Below are positions 36,430 through 45,046 of a stretch of 64,000 nucleotides of DNA, one piece after another. How positions within the stretch are numbered: the stretch's first letter is position 1; the number at the start of each line of letters is the position of its first letter. The stretch lies in the NCBI GenBank assembly GCA_963836355.1, contig CAWIJO010000002.1, forward strand, positions 682,001-746,000, given 5' to 3'. Below the pieces are notes generated by a model. That model did no database searches. It saw only the letters and a list, made by a program, of their open reading frames with translations, and was not told the DNA's origin. The DNA comes from Palsa-506 sp963836355 (GTDB taxonomy: Bacteria > Actinomycetota > Actinomycetes > Streptosporangiales > Streptosporangiaceae). A program made the position numbers and the translations under genes.

Positions 36430-37722
36430 TCAGGAACCGTTGTCCCGTCCGACTGCTCGCAGGCCACTCCGGTCACCAGGACCGGCCTCCTTCCCCTTGA
36501 CAAGGGTGGCCGGCCGGACTATATCCGGGCCGAATCGGCCGGCGATCAGGTCGACCGCCCGCTCGGCCTCCCGCCAGGAGGCTGGCCGGTCCCCGAAGGC
36601 AAGCTGGCAGTCGGCAGCGGCCACCGGGATGAGGCCGGCCGCGCGGACGCCGACCAGGCGCAGCCTGGCCTGTGCGTCGAGCCCGGCGGCCGCGTAGAGC
36701 GAGCAGGCCGTGGCGTGAATCTGCTGCGCCACGTCCGTCGCCTCCGGCAATGTCCTGGAGCGGGTAATCGTGGTGAAGTCCGCGAGCCGGAGTTTCACCA
36801 CGACGGTCCTGGCCGCGCAGCCGGCCGCGCGCAGGCCGCGCGCCGTCCGTCCGGACAGCCTGAGCAGCTCGCGGCGGATGACCTCGGGATCGTCCACGTC
36901 GGTGTCGAAGGTCTCCTCGGCGCCGATGCTCTTCTCCGAAGCGCCCGGCACTACCTTGCGGTCATCGCGCCCGCGCGCCAGGGCGACCAGGTGCGCCCCG
37001 GCGGCCCGGCCCAGCGCGCGTTCCAGCGTGGCGGGGGGCGCCTGCGCGATGTCGGCCACCGTGCGCAAGCCGAGGCTCGCCAGCACCCGGCCGGTCCGCT
37101 CCCCTACCCCCCACAGCGCCGAGACCGGCAGCGGGTGCAGGAAATCAAGGACATGGTCGGCAGGAACCACGAGCAGGCCGTCCGGCTTGCACTGGATCGA
37201 GGCGAGCTTGGCGACGAACTTGCAGGTCGCGACGCCGACCGAGCAGGTGATTCCCTGCTGCCCGCGGATCCTGGCACGGATCAGCTCACCGATCCTGGCC
37301 GGCCGGCCAAGCCGGCGCAGCGCACCGGAGACGTCAAGGAACGCCTCGTCAAGCGCCAGCGGCTCCACCTCCGGGGTCACTGCCCGGAACACCGCCATGA
37401 CTTCCCTGGATACCGCGGCGTAACGGCGATGGCTGGGCGGGATGATCACGGCTTGCGGGCACAGCCGCCTGGCCCGGCTCACCGGCATCGCCGAGCGAAC
37501 GCCGAAGGCACGAGCCTCGTAGGTCGCCGACAGCACGACGCTGCGGCCGCTGGCCGCGCCTACGATGACCGGCCTGCCTGCCAGCTCCGGCCGGTCCCTG
37601 ATCTCCACGCTGGCGTAGAACGCGTCCATGTCGACGTGCAGGATGTGACAGCCAGCGTCGTCCCCGGCCCGGTAACCCCCGGTCGTCTCAGCCCCGCCCC
37701 TGGGCGGCTGGTCGCCGGTCAC
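36430..37722 (-). CDS. dinB: Y-family DNA polymerase IV
   Basis: Translesion polymerase. 430 residues: catalytic motif HVDMDAFYASVE near residue 28, SATYEARAFGVRSAMP, PPSHRRYAAVS, ALDEAFLDVSGA with the second acidic pair, GVATCKFVAKLASIQCKPDG, the helix-hairpin-helix LWGVGERTGRVLASLGLRT, and the little-finger domain. No clear beta-clamp QxxLF peptide was noticed at the C-terminus. Eighty bases after nusB on the same strand; no LexA box was recognised upstream. Confidence 0.95.
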   Translation of the reverse strand: MTGDQPPRGGAETTGGYRAGDDAGCHILHVDMDAFYASVEIRDRPELAGRPVIVGAASGRSVVLSATYEARAFGVRSAMPVSRARRLCPQAVIIPPSHRRYAAVSREVMAVFRAVTPEVEPLALDEAFLDVSGALRRLGRPARIGELIRARIRGQQGITCSVGVATCKFVAKLASIQCKPDGLLVVPADHVLDFLHPLPVSALWGVGERTGRVLASLGLRTVADIAQAPPATLERALGRAAGAHLVALARGRDDRKVVPGASEKSIGAEETFDTDVDDPEVIRRELLRLSGRTARGLRAAGCAARTVVVKLRLADFTTITRSRTLPEATDVAQQIHATACSLYAAAGLDAQARLRLVGVRAAGLIPVAAADCQLAFGDRPASWREAERAVDLIAGRFGPDIVRPATLVKGKEAGPGDRSGLRAVGRDNGS

Positions 37723-37802
37723 TGGCGCCTCCTCGCGGCGTCGGCACGCTCCCGAATGTAGCCCGGGGCACCGACATTCCGCCGGTCAGGCAGCCAGCTA
37801 GC

Positions 37803-38213
37803 TCAGCCGTCGGCCGTCGGCCTGAGCTCCAGCAGGCGCGCCAGCAGCCCGTTGACGAATGCGGGCGACGCATCGGTGGACAGCTCGCGGGCAAGCAGCA
37901 CGGCCTCGCTGATCGCCACGCCATCGGGCACGCCGGGGTTCCAGAACAGCTCGTAGGCGCCGATCCGGAGGATGTTCCGGTCCACCGCAGGCATCCGGTC
38001 CAGCGTCCAGCCGCGTGAGTTGGCCGCGAGCAGCTCATCGATCTCGCCTTGGTGCGCCAGCACGCCGCGGACCAGTTCGGCGGCGTACTCGGGTACCGGC
38101 GGGCTGGCCGCAGCAGTCCGTTCGCGGAGCAGGTCAAGCACCGGCTCGCCCCGGATCTCGGCCTCGAACAGGATGTCGAGTGCCCGCTTCCGTGCCTTAC
38201 CGCGTGCCGACAT
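37803..38213 (-). CDS. nusB: Transcription antitermination factor NusB
   Basis: RNA-binding helical protein acting with NusE (S10) at boxA, mainly on rRNA operons. 136 residues, with KARKRALDILFEAEIRG, ELVRGVLAHQGEIDELL, MPAVDRNILRIGAYEL and GVAISEAVLLARELS and the terminal AFVNGLLARL. Length is normal. 39 bases after efp; efp-nusB adjacency is standard in actinobacteria. Confidence 0.96.
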   Translation of the reverse strand: MSARGKARKRALDILFEAEIRGEPVLDLLRERTAAASPPVPEYAAELVRGVLAHQGEIDELLAANSRGWTLDRMPAVDRNILRIGAYELFWNPGVPDGVAISEAVLLARELSTDASPAFVNGLLARLLELRPTADG

Positions 38214-38252
38214 GGTCGCCGTCCGGTTGCCGCTGGGGATCAGATCCGGGGA

Positions 38253-38810
38253 TCACGCCCGGCCGAGGTAATCGCCGCTACGCGTGTCCACCCTGATCTT
38301 CTGGCCGGTCGTGATGAACAGCGGGACCTGAATCTGCGCGCCGGTCTCCAGCATGGCCGGCTTGGTCCCGCCGGTCGAGCGGTCGCCCTGCACACCCGGG
38401 TCGGTCTGGCTGACTGTCAGCTCCACCGATGCGGGCAGGTCCACGTAGAGCGGCACCCCGTCGTTGAACGCCACCGTCGCGGTCTGCTCCTCGAGCAGGT
38501 AGTCCGCTGCGCCGCCGACCGTAGCCGCCGGGATGCGCGGCTGGTCGTAGTCCTGGACGTCCATGAAGACGAAGTCCTCGCCCTCGCGGTAGAGGTACTG
38601 CATCTCCCGCTTGTCGACATTGGCCACCTCGACCTTGACGCCGGCGTTGAAGGTCCGGTCCACGACCTTGCCGGTCAGCACGTTCTTCAGCTTCGTGCGC
38701 ACGAAAGCGCCGCCCTTGCCGGGCTTCACGTGCTGGAAGTCCACGACGCCCCAGAGCTGGCCGTCCAGGTTGAGCGTCATGCCGTTCTTCAGGTCGTTCG
38801 TCGTGGCCAA
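38253..38810 (-). CDS. efp: Translation elongation factor P
   Basis: Relieves ribosome stalling at proline runs. 185 residues in three beta domains: TTNDLKNGMTLNLDGQLW, the modification loop HVKPGKGGAFVRTKL with the tip lysine, and DYDQPRIPAATV and the C-terminal IQVPLFITTGQKIRVDTRSG. The lysine tip with PGKGGAF is the form used without EpmA-type lysylation in actinobacteria. Follows pepQ by 55 bases and precedes nusB. Confidence 0.97.
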   Translation of the reverse strand: MATTNDLKNGMTLNLDGQLWGVVDFQHVKPGKGGAFVRTKLKNVLTGKVVDRTFNAGVKVEVANVDKREMQYLYREGEDFVFMDVQDYDQPRIPAATVGGAADYLLEEQTATVAFNDGVPLYVDLPASVELTVSQTDPGVQGDRSTGGTKPAMLETGAQIQVPLFITTGQKIRVDTRSGDYLGRA

Positions 38811-38865
38811 GTCTGTCGTGTCTCCTGCATGGGGGCGGGTATTCGGGCCGGGCGGGCGCCGCGCG

Positions 38866-39964
38866 CTAGAGGACGAGCAGTTCCCTGGTTACCGTAGTGA
38901 GCAGCTCGCCCGCGATCGCGCCATCACCGGCGCGCACGGGGCCGGCGCGCACCACGAGAGTGTCCTCGATCCTGACACCGCCCCGGCCAGGCAGGTAGAT
39001 GCCGGGCTCGACGGTGACGGGAACTCCAGCCGCTAGTCTACCTGCCTGGCCGTGCCCGATAATCGGCGCCTCGTGGATCTCCAGGCCGACGCCGTGCCCG
39101 GTGCCGTGACCGAAATGCCCGCCGTACCCGGCCGCGCTGATCAGGTCCCTGGCCGCGGCGTCGACATCGGCGGCCTCGGCACCGACGGTGACCGCCGCGA
39201 GGCCGGCCCGCTGTGCGGCGGCCACTACCTCGTAGATTTCCCGCTGCCACCCGGCGGGCTCGCCGACCGCCACGGTCCTGGTCATGTCCGCGTGATAGCC
39301 GGCATACCGGGCTCCGCAGTCGATCGTGACGAGATCCCCGGCGTGCAGCGGCCAGGCCCGGCACATGATGCGGGGTGTCGCCGTTCGGCCCGCTGGCCAC
39401 GATCGTGTCGAAGGCCAGTTTCTCCGCGCCGCGGTAGGTCATCTCGCGTTCCAGCGCGATCGCGAGCTCGCGCTCGGTGACGCCAGGCCCGATACGGTCG
39501 AGCACTGCCTCGAACGACTCCGAGGTGATCTGACAGGCGCGGGCCAACGCGGCGATCTCGGCATCGTCCTTGACCATCCGCAGCTTTTCGACCGGCTGGC
39601 CGAGCGGGACCAGCGTCAGGCCGCCGGCCACCAGCGCCTGGTAGCGCTGCACCGTCATCTCATGTTCCTCGAAGCCCACCGCCGCCAGCCCGGCGGCCGC
39701 CGCGCGGGCGGCCAGCGCGGGCTCGGTGAAACGGTCGATGACCAACTCGAGGTCCGGGCAGTCGCGCTGCGCCGCCGGTGCGTAGCGGGAGTCGGTGGCT
39801 AGCACCTCTGTCCCGCTGGCCGGCAGCAGCAGCGCGGCGTTCGAGCTGGCCAGGCCGGTCAGGTAACGGACATTGACACTGCTGGTGATGAGCGCGGCAT
39901 CGGCGCCGAATGCCGCGGTCTGCTGCTGGATGCGGGCCCGGCGGGCGGCATGGATATCGGGCAT
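38866..39964 (-). CDS. pepQ: Xaa-Pro peptidase (M24), frame broken once near 39355
   Basis: Metallopeptidase of the M24 pita-bread family. The first part (ATG 39964 to about 39363) has the N-terminal creatinase-like domain and reads to IVASGPNGDTPHH. The catalytic part continues one frame over, from PLHAGDLVTIDCGARYAGYH to the stop at 38866. Metal ligands are all present: Asp in TIDCG and HADMTRT, His in FGHGTGHGVGL, Glu in TVEPGIY and GVRIEDT. The frame change lies in 39346-39363 and needs one base removed or two added. Position upstream of efp-nusB is standard. The joined length of about 365 is normal, so sequence error is the simplest reading. Confidence 0.85.
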
Positions 39965-40067
39965 GCCATGACTTTACGGCGCGGCCGGCCAGGCAGCGGG
40001 ATGCCCGCGAGCATGACCCAGGTCCAGAAGGCCAGCAGCGGTTATTAACGGATCCTTCGGCCCGCAT

Positions 40068-40091
40068 GTTTATTTCCTGCTGAGCGGGGAG
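40068..40091 (+). promoter_or_regulatory. Possible SigB-type promoter of the sigma factor gene
   Basis: GTTT (40068-40071), 14-base spacer, GGGGAG (40086-40091), 43 bases before the sigma factor ATG. It resembles the GTTT-N14-16-GGGTAY pattern recognised by SigB/SigF-type factors, with a weaker -10. This would make the gene self-activating, a known feature of the family. Confidence 0.35.
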
Positions 40092-40133
40092 GCTGCCGGT
40101 CAAGTCAGCCACCCCGGCTGCACGGAGGTCAAC

Positions 40134-40964
40134 ATGACGAAGCTGTCGACACGCGAACCCGCGGCAGCGCCAGCGACAGAGCTCGCCCGGTGGGACGACA
40201 GTGAGCTGCTCAGCCTGGTCCGCTCGCTGCCGCTCGGCGACCAGCGCCGTGGCGCCGCGTGCGAGATGCTGGTCGCGCGCTATCAGCCGCTGGTCCGCTC
40301 GTGCGCGCGGAAATACTGGAACGGCCCGGAATCGGCGGACGAGCTGATGCAGGTCGGCTACGTCGGGCTGATGAAGGCCATCAACAAGTTCGATCCCGAG
40401 GTCGGCGGGAGCCTGGCCGCGTACGCGTTCCCGAGCATCAGCGGCGAGCTGAAGCGGCACTTCCGTGACCGCTGCTGGCAGGTGCACGTGAAGCGGTCCG
40501 CCCAGGAGCTGGTGCTGGAGATGCGGAAGGTAGCCAGGGAACTTACCCAGCAGCTCGGCCGGGCTCCCGACGATGCCGAGCTTGCCGGGCACCTGCAGGT
40601 CAGTGTCGAGGACCTGCTGGACGCGAGACGCGCGGACCTCGGCTTCCATGCCTGGTCACTGGACGCGCCGATGTCCGGCGACGACGACGCGGCCAGCCTC
40701 GCCGAGCTGCTCGGCGAGGAAGACCGCCAGGTGGAGCACACGCTCGACATGACGGCGGTATCCGCGCACTGGAACGAACTGCCCGAGCGGCAGCAGCGTA
40801 TCCTGCTGATGCGGTTCTACGGCAATATGACCCAGGCCGAGATCGGTGACAACCTCGGCATCTCCCAGATGCACGTGTCCCGGCTGCTGACCCAGTCGCT
40901 CAGCTACCTGCGCGAGTGCCTGCTCGGGCCGGAGCAGCGGCTATCAACGGTTGGAGCATCATGA
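40134..40964 (+). CDS. SigB/SigF-family alternative sigma factor
   Basis: Sigma-70 family factor of the stress or sporulation SigB/SigF/SigG group. 276 residues: region 2 (QPLVRSCARKYWNGPESADEL, then QVGYVGLMKAINKFDPEVGG, SISGELKRHFRDRCWQVHVK), region 3 (ELTQQLGRAPDDAELAGHL) and region 4 helix-turn-helix (MTQAEIGDNLGISQMHVSRLL). GGAGG lies 5 bases before ATG. It overlaps the next gene by ATGA. No anti-sigma factor (RsbW-like) or anti-anti-sigma gene is adjacent, but a PP2C phosphatase of the partner-switch type faces it at 41640-43658. Confidence 0.93.
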   Translation: MTKLSTREPAAAPATELARWDDSELLSLVRSLPLGDQRRGAACEMLVARYQPLVRSCARKYWNGPESADELMQVGYVGLMKAINKFDPEVGGSLAAYAFPSISGELKRHFRDRCWQVHVKRSAQELVLEMRKVARELTQQLGRAPDDAELAGHLQVSVEDLLDARRADLGFHAWSLDAPMSGDDDAASLAELLGEEDRQVEHTLDMTAVSAHWNELPERQQRILLMRFYGNMTQAEIGDNLGISQMHVSRLLTQSLSYLRECLLGPEQRLSTVGAS

Positions 40965-41494
40965 AGATCGCGACTGCCCTGACGATGCTCGCGGTGGGGG
41001 CCATACTCGCCTTCGCCGTCCGGGCCAATCCGCCGGGGCTGAATATCCACACCGTGGGCTGGGTCGTCATGCTGACCGGCGTTGCCGGGATGGCGCTGCC
41101 AGGTCCGGCGTCGGGCTGGCTGCGCAGGCGGATCGTGGTGCGGCGGGGCCTGGTCGGGCCTGCTGCGCCGGGTGTACCGGCGGGGCGGGGCGGGCCGGCC
41201 GGATCGGCCAACGGCGACGCCGATGACGCCTCGTACCTGGCTGCGTACCCGGCTGCCGCCGATGAGTCATACCCGTCCTATGTCCTGCACGACCCGGCCG
41301 CGCTGGCATCGGCGATCTTGCAGGACGCCGAGCTCGCCGGGGGGACCGCGGGCGAGCCGGAGACGACGCCCGCGGATGCCACGGTGCCTAGGCTGGCCGC
41401 CGTCAGGCTCGACGATGAGCCAGCAGGCCCGGCCGGCACGCTGGACGATCTGCTGGCGGGCCGGACCACCGACGGCCGCGGCGAACCAGGCTGA
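40961..41494 (+). CDS. Small membrane protein coupled to the sigma factor
   Basis: About 177 residues from ATG 40961, which overlaps the sigma factor stop (ATGA). Two membrane helices at the N-terminus (MLAVGAILAFAV and WVVMLTGVAGMAL, residues about 6-45) resemble short actinobacterial DUF6458-type proteins; a Gly/Ala-rich cytoplasmic tail with acidic C-terminus follows. Function unknown. Tight coupling suggests it is made with the sigma factor and could modulate or report on the envelope (inference). Confidence 0.75.
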   Translation: MKIATALTMLAVGAILAFAVRANPPGLNIHTVGWVVMLTGVAGMALPGPASGWLRRRIVVRRGLVGPAAPGVPAGRGGPAGSANGDADDASYLAAYPAAADESYPSYVLHDPAALASAILQDAELAGGTAGEPETTPADATVPRLAAVRLDDEPAGPAGTLDDLLAGRTTDGRGEPG

Positions 41495-41563
41495 CCGGCG
41501 CCGGGCCGGACGCACCGCAGGCTGCCCAGCTGGCAGTCGCCGCGCCCAGGCCGCCCGTGAATT

Positions 41564-41609
41564 AGTGGTTACGATCCGTCCGGCGATAACCGGCTAGATC
41601 GTAACCACT
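41564..41609. terminator. Convergent 13-bp perfect stem-loop
   Basis: AGTGGTTACGATC (41564-41576) and GATCGTAACCACT (41597-41609) are exact reverse complements with a 20-base loop that itself contains CCGG...CCGG. It lies between the sigma-coupled membrane gene (plus) and the PP2C gene (minus), so it likely ends both transcripts. Its left arm shares TTAGTGGTTACG-type sequence with the stem-loop after ileS. Confidence 0.75.
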
Positions 41610-41639
41610 GACGCGAACAGATCAGGTCGCGTTCTGCCA

Positions 41640-43658
41640 TCAGGGGGCGGGAGTGTCGCCGACGCGCATGGCCAGCATGGTCATGTCGTCGCGCAGCTCG
41701 TTCAGGCTGAACTCAACGACCAGCGACTGCAGGCCAGCGATGATCTCGGCCAGCGGCAGGCTGGCCAGCGCGGCGAGCTCGTCGGTAAGGCGGTCTTCGA
41801 AGTAGGCCATCTCCGGGCTGCGGGCCTCGGTGACGCCGTCGGTGAACAGGAACACCAGATCACCCTTGCCGAGCCCGATTTCTTGCGTGCCAGGCTCCGC
41901 GTCCGGGAAGAGGCCGAGCGGCATGCCGCCGCCGGGCAGGATCCGCACCCGCCCGTCTGACCGGACCAGCGCCGGGCCGGGGTGCCCGGCGCTGGCGATC
42001 GTGACCTTGAGACCGTCCTCATGCCAGCGGAAGTGAGCGACGCACGCGGTGACGAACCGCCCGTCGTATTCCTCCGCCAGCATGAGCTCGTTAGCCTGCC
42101 GTAGCGCCTGCGCCGGATCGGCATTCCAGTGCGCGAGCACCCGGATCGCGTGCCGCGCCGCGGCCGTTACTGCCGCGGCTTCCTCGCCCTTACCGCAGAC
42201 GTCGCCGATCGCCATCCCCCAGCCGCCGGGGATGCGGTAGACGTCGTAGAAGTCGCCGCCTACCTCGAGTCCCTCGGTGGCCGCCGCGTACGCAGCGGCG
42301 ATCTCGACGCCGGGAATCTCCGGCACTGCCCGGGGCAGCAGGCTGGCCTGCAGGGAGTCGGCGATCTCGGTGCGCCGCCGGAACATCCGGTCCACCCTGA
42401 TCGCCAGCGCTAGCTGCTCGCCGAGTTCTTCGACCAGGCCGAGGTCGGCGATCTCGAAGTGCCGCTCGCTCGCGCGGCGGGCCAGGGTCAGCACACCGTA
42501 GGCCTGCTCACCGTCGGTCAGCGGCACGCAGAGCACGGAGTTCGCGCCGAGTTGCATCAGCAGCGGGACCGCGTCGGTGCCGGCGCCTGGACCTGGACCT
42601 GGACCTGGACCTGGACCGAGGATGCCGACGTCCTCCGCGTGCGCGACCAGCATCGAGCTACCCGACTCGTGTACCTGGCGCGGCGCCGAGCCCGGCTGCG
42701 GGTCGACCGCCGCGATCGCGCGGGCCAGCTGCTCTGACTCGTGATCGGCCGGACCTATCACTATCTGCCTGCGCAGCCGCTGGCGACGCTCCACGTCGAC
42801 GATGACCCAGGCGGCTAGCTCGGCGGCCAGCAGCCGGGCGCACCGGTGCAAGGTCACCGACTCGCTGAAGGTGGCGTTCTCCAGCAGCAGCCTGGTCGCG
42901 GCGGTCACCAGGTCAAGCCGGTGCGCCATCGCCTCGACCGCCCTGGCTGCCGCCCCGCCGGCCGCGTTGGCTTCGTCCAGCGCGGCAGCCTCGTCCAGCC
43001 CGGCGCTCCCGTCCAGCCCGGCGAGGCCGGCGGCAGGCCGGCTGGCGGCGGCGGGCGGCCGGCTAGACCCGGCCGGCCCGGCGGACCCGGCAGACGCCGC
43101 GGGCGTGGGGCTGGCCGTCGCGATCACCAGCCCGGGCTCGCCGGGAAGGTCGATGGCACTGAGCGCGAGCACCGACCCCGCCGCGCCGTCCGGGCCAAGC
43201 AGCGGGCACAGTACCCGCCGTGGCCTGCCGGTCCGCGCTACCGCGGCGACCTGGGAGTGCACCGCGGCCCGCGACGGAAGTGCGACGAACGCGGTGAGGA
43301 GCTTCCCGGTCACGTATCCGGGACCAGAGCCGAGCAAATCCCCGGCTCGCCGGTTGGCGCGGCGGATTGTCCCATCGCGGTCGAGCAGGAATAGCGGCAC
43401 CGGTGCCTCGGCGAACATCGCCCGCAGCAGCCGCCGTTCCACGTCCGGCCCGTCGGCGTGTGTTGCCCGCGCGCCAGACCCGGAGCCAGCCTGCAGCCCG
43501 GCCGCGGCGTCGATCGCCCCGTCGAGTTCCGCGAGCGCGGCCTCGAGTAGTTGCGGCAGCTGGGCGCCAGTCAGTGTCGCGGACTGCCGGAGCGCGCCAG
43601 CGCGTTCCCGCAGTCCGGCGATCTCCTCACCTGACCCGCCGCTGCTGGCCTGTTGCAT
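41640..43658 (-). CDS. PAS-GAF-PP2C (SpoIIE-type) serine phosphatase
   Basis: Sensor phosphatase of the RsbU/RsbP type that usually dephosphorylates anti-anti-sigma factors. 672 residues: a PAS domain (about 75-180, VPLFLLDRDGTIRRANRRA), an Ala/Pro-rich linker, a GAF domain (about 240-420) interrupted by a GPGPGPGPGPGAG run encoded by repeats at 42586-42617, and a C-terminal PP2C catalytic domain (about 440-670). The PP2C domain has VGGDFYDVYRI, IGDVCGKGEEAAAV, TDGVTEARSPEM and LRDDMTMLAMRV (metal-binding Asp residues). Faces a SigB/F-type sigma gene across a shared terminator, suggesting a partner-switch role, though the anti-sigma components are not in this window. Confidence 0.92.
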   Translation of the reverse strand: MQQASSGGSGEEIAGLRERAGALRQSATLTGAQLPQLLEAALAELDGAIDAAAGLQAGSGSGARATHADGPDVERRLLRAMFAEAPVPLFLLDRDGTIRRANRRAGDLLGSGPGYVTGKLLTAFVALPSRAAVHSQVAAVARTGRPRRVLCPLLGPDGAAGSVLALSAIDLPGEPGLVIATASPTPAASAGSAGPAGSSRPPAAASRPAAGLAGLDGSAGLDEAAALDEANAAGGAAARAVEAMAHRLDLVTAATRLLLENATFSESVTLHRCARLLAAELAAWVIVDVERRQRLRRQIVIGPADHESEQLARAIAAVDPQPGSAPRQVHESGSSMLVAHAEDVGILGPGPGPGPGPGAGTDAVPLLMQLGANSVLCVPLTDGEQAYGVLTLARRASERHFEIADLGLVEELGEQLALAIRVDRMFRRRTEIADSLQASLLPRAVPEIPGVEIAAAYAAATEGLEVGGDFYDVYRIPGGWGMAIGDVCGKGEEAAAVTAAARHAIRVLAHWNADPAQALRQANELMLAEEYDGRFVTACVAHFRWHEDGLKVTIASAGHPGPALVRSDGRVRILPGGGMPLGLFPDAEPGTQEIGLGKGDLVFLFTDGVTEARSPEMAYFEDRLTDELAALASLPLAEIIAGLQSLVVEFSLNELRDDMTMLAMRVGDTPAP

Positions 43659-44136
43659 CTATCGGTCCCATCTGCGCGGGAAGCCATCTGCGCGGAAGCC
43701 CGCGGCCCGTGCCCGGCCTGCTGGAGTTGCATCCGCCGCGGACCAGTGAGCGCGCCAGGCTAGCACTCCCCCGGCAGTTGCCGGGAGTCGCCCCTGCGCA
43801 GGCCACCTGCGCCCGTGGGTCTCGGACCCCCCACCTGCCCGCGGAATCCCGGGGACCGCCCACGTGCCAGCACTGGCCCGTCCCGGGCCGCTCCACCCGT
43901 GCCCAGCACGCCGCGCCGGGCTAGCCCGGGGCGGGTCTCCTAGCGATCCTGGTCGTTAGTACTCCAGCCGTAGATCGTTATGTGCATGCGACCACCAGAA
44001 GATCATTCACCAGTCGTCACCTCCTCGGACGGGACCGGGCTACGGCCGGCGTCACGCATGGGGTCAGCGAGGCAGACGCCAGCCTGATCCCTGCTGCGGC
44101 GCGCTGCTGCTGCACGTCGCCAGCGGCTGATCAGGG
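43659..44136. other. Gap between GNAT and PP2C genes; possible leader peptide
   Basis: 478 bases. Minus strand 43978-44010 reads GTG then NDLLVVACT and TAA, preceded by GGAGG (complement of 44020-44024) at 9 bases; an overlapping ATG at 44006 opens a 16-codon frame in another phase. These are very short and may be chance, but the ribosome-binding site is strong. The rest (43659-43960) is GC-rich with a CCGGGC/GCCCGG repeat near 43915-43930 and no longer ORF of note. Confidence 0.3.
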
Positions 44137-44634
44137 TCAGCCGGCGGCTAGGTCGCGCTGATACCTGGTGCCTGGCTTACCGCCGAGGTGGGCCGGGTCG
44201 GCCGGGCCGACCGGGACGAACCCGGCTTTGGTCAGCACCTTCCGGGACGCGGCATTCTCGCGGGCGGTGGCCGCCTTGAGCGTGCGCAGCCCGTGCCGCG
44301 CCGCCGCTAGCCGGCACAACTCCCGGACGGTCGCGGTCGCCACGCCGCGGCCGGCGACGTGCTGGGCGACCCGGTAGCCGAGTTCGGCAGTGCCGTCCTC
44401 GAAGTCGTACAGGTTGAACCGGCCCAGTACCGAGCCATCCTCGTCGACGAGCACGTAGAAGGCGCAGATGCCGGCCTCCTGCTCAGCCAGCAAGGCGCTG
44501 TGCCGGTCGGTGAACTGGTCGTAGAACTCGTCGCCGCGGTCGGAGACCGAGGCAGCGAAGTAGGCGCGGTTCGCCAGCTCGAAGGCCAGGACCGCCGGGG
44601 CATGGCCAGCATGCAGCCGCTGCAGCTCGGGCAC
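44137..44634 (-). CDS. GNAT-family N-acetyltransferase (RimJ-like)
   Basis: 165 residues of the acetyl-CoA-dependent GNAT fold, closest in pattern to RimJ/RimL-type enzymes. Visible: central strand YVLVDEDGSVLGRFNLYDF, the acetyl-CoA-binding V/Q-x-x-A/G-x-G region RVAQHVAGRGVATATVREL and the C-terminal ENAASRKVLTKAGFVPVG typical of the subfamily. Substrate unknown (RimJ/L act on N-terminal amino groups of ribosomal proteins). Stands alone; divergent from the GT4 gene. Confidence 0.88.
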   Translation of the reverse strand: MPELQRLHAGHAPAVLAFELANRAYFAASVSDRGDEFYDQFTDRHSALLAEQEAGICAFYVLVDEDGSVLGRFNLYDFEDGTAELGYRVAQHVAGRGVATATVRELCRLAAARHGLRTLKAATARENAASRKVLTKAGFVPVGPADPAHLGGKPGTRYQRDLAAG

Positions 44635-45046
44635 GGCCCAACTTTACCCAGATGGTGCGCTGAGGCCACCTGGGTTTCGCCGGGCCGCCGCTGATGAGTC
44701 GTCACAACCCATGATCATCAAGCGGCGGCCGTTCCGCGTCGAGCGCCCCTACACCGCCAGATCACGAAGTCCGGTTGGATCGCTAGGCGGCCAGCACCGG
44801 TGCCAGGCAGCAATTCGCGGCGGATCTGGCAACCCGGTGTTTGAGCGCGCCGCCGCTAGGACATAATGGCCCGAAGTAACGGTGCCTACGACGCAGGCAC
44901 TCCCCCACGCCGCCACGGCGTGGTCGCGGAGCATGCCTGTATGGAAGGCTCTCGCTTGTGCGACGGCCCGTCGTTGCCCAAGCTTCCCGTATCTCCTCCG
45001 CGATCTTCGGCGTTATCGCCGTGGCGCTCACGAAGGAGACAGCGTC
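44635..45046. other. Divergent control region, GNAT / GT4 genes
   Basis: 412 bases with no gene of note; the long frames here are shadows. I saw a small inverted repeat GACGGCCCGTC near 44973-44983, and AAGGAG directly before the GT4 start. No riboswitch or operator recognised. Confidence 0.4.
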
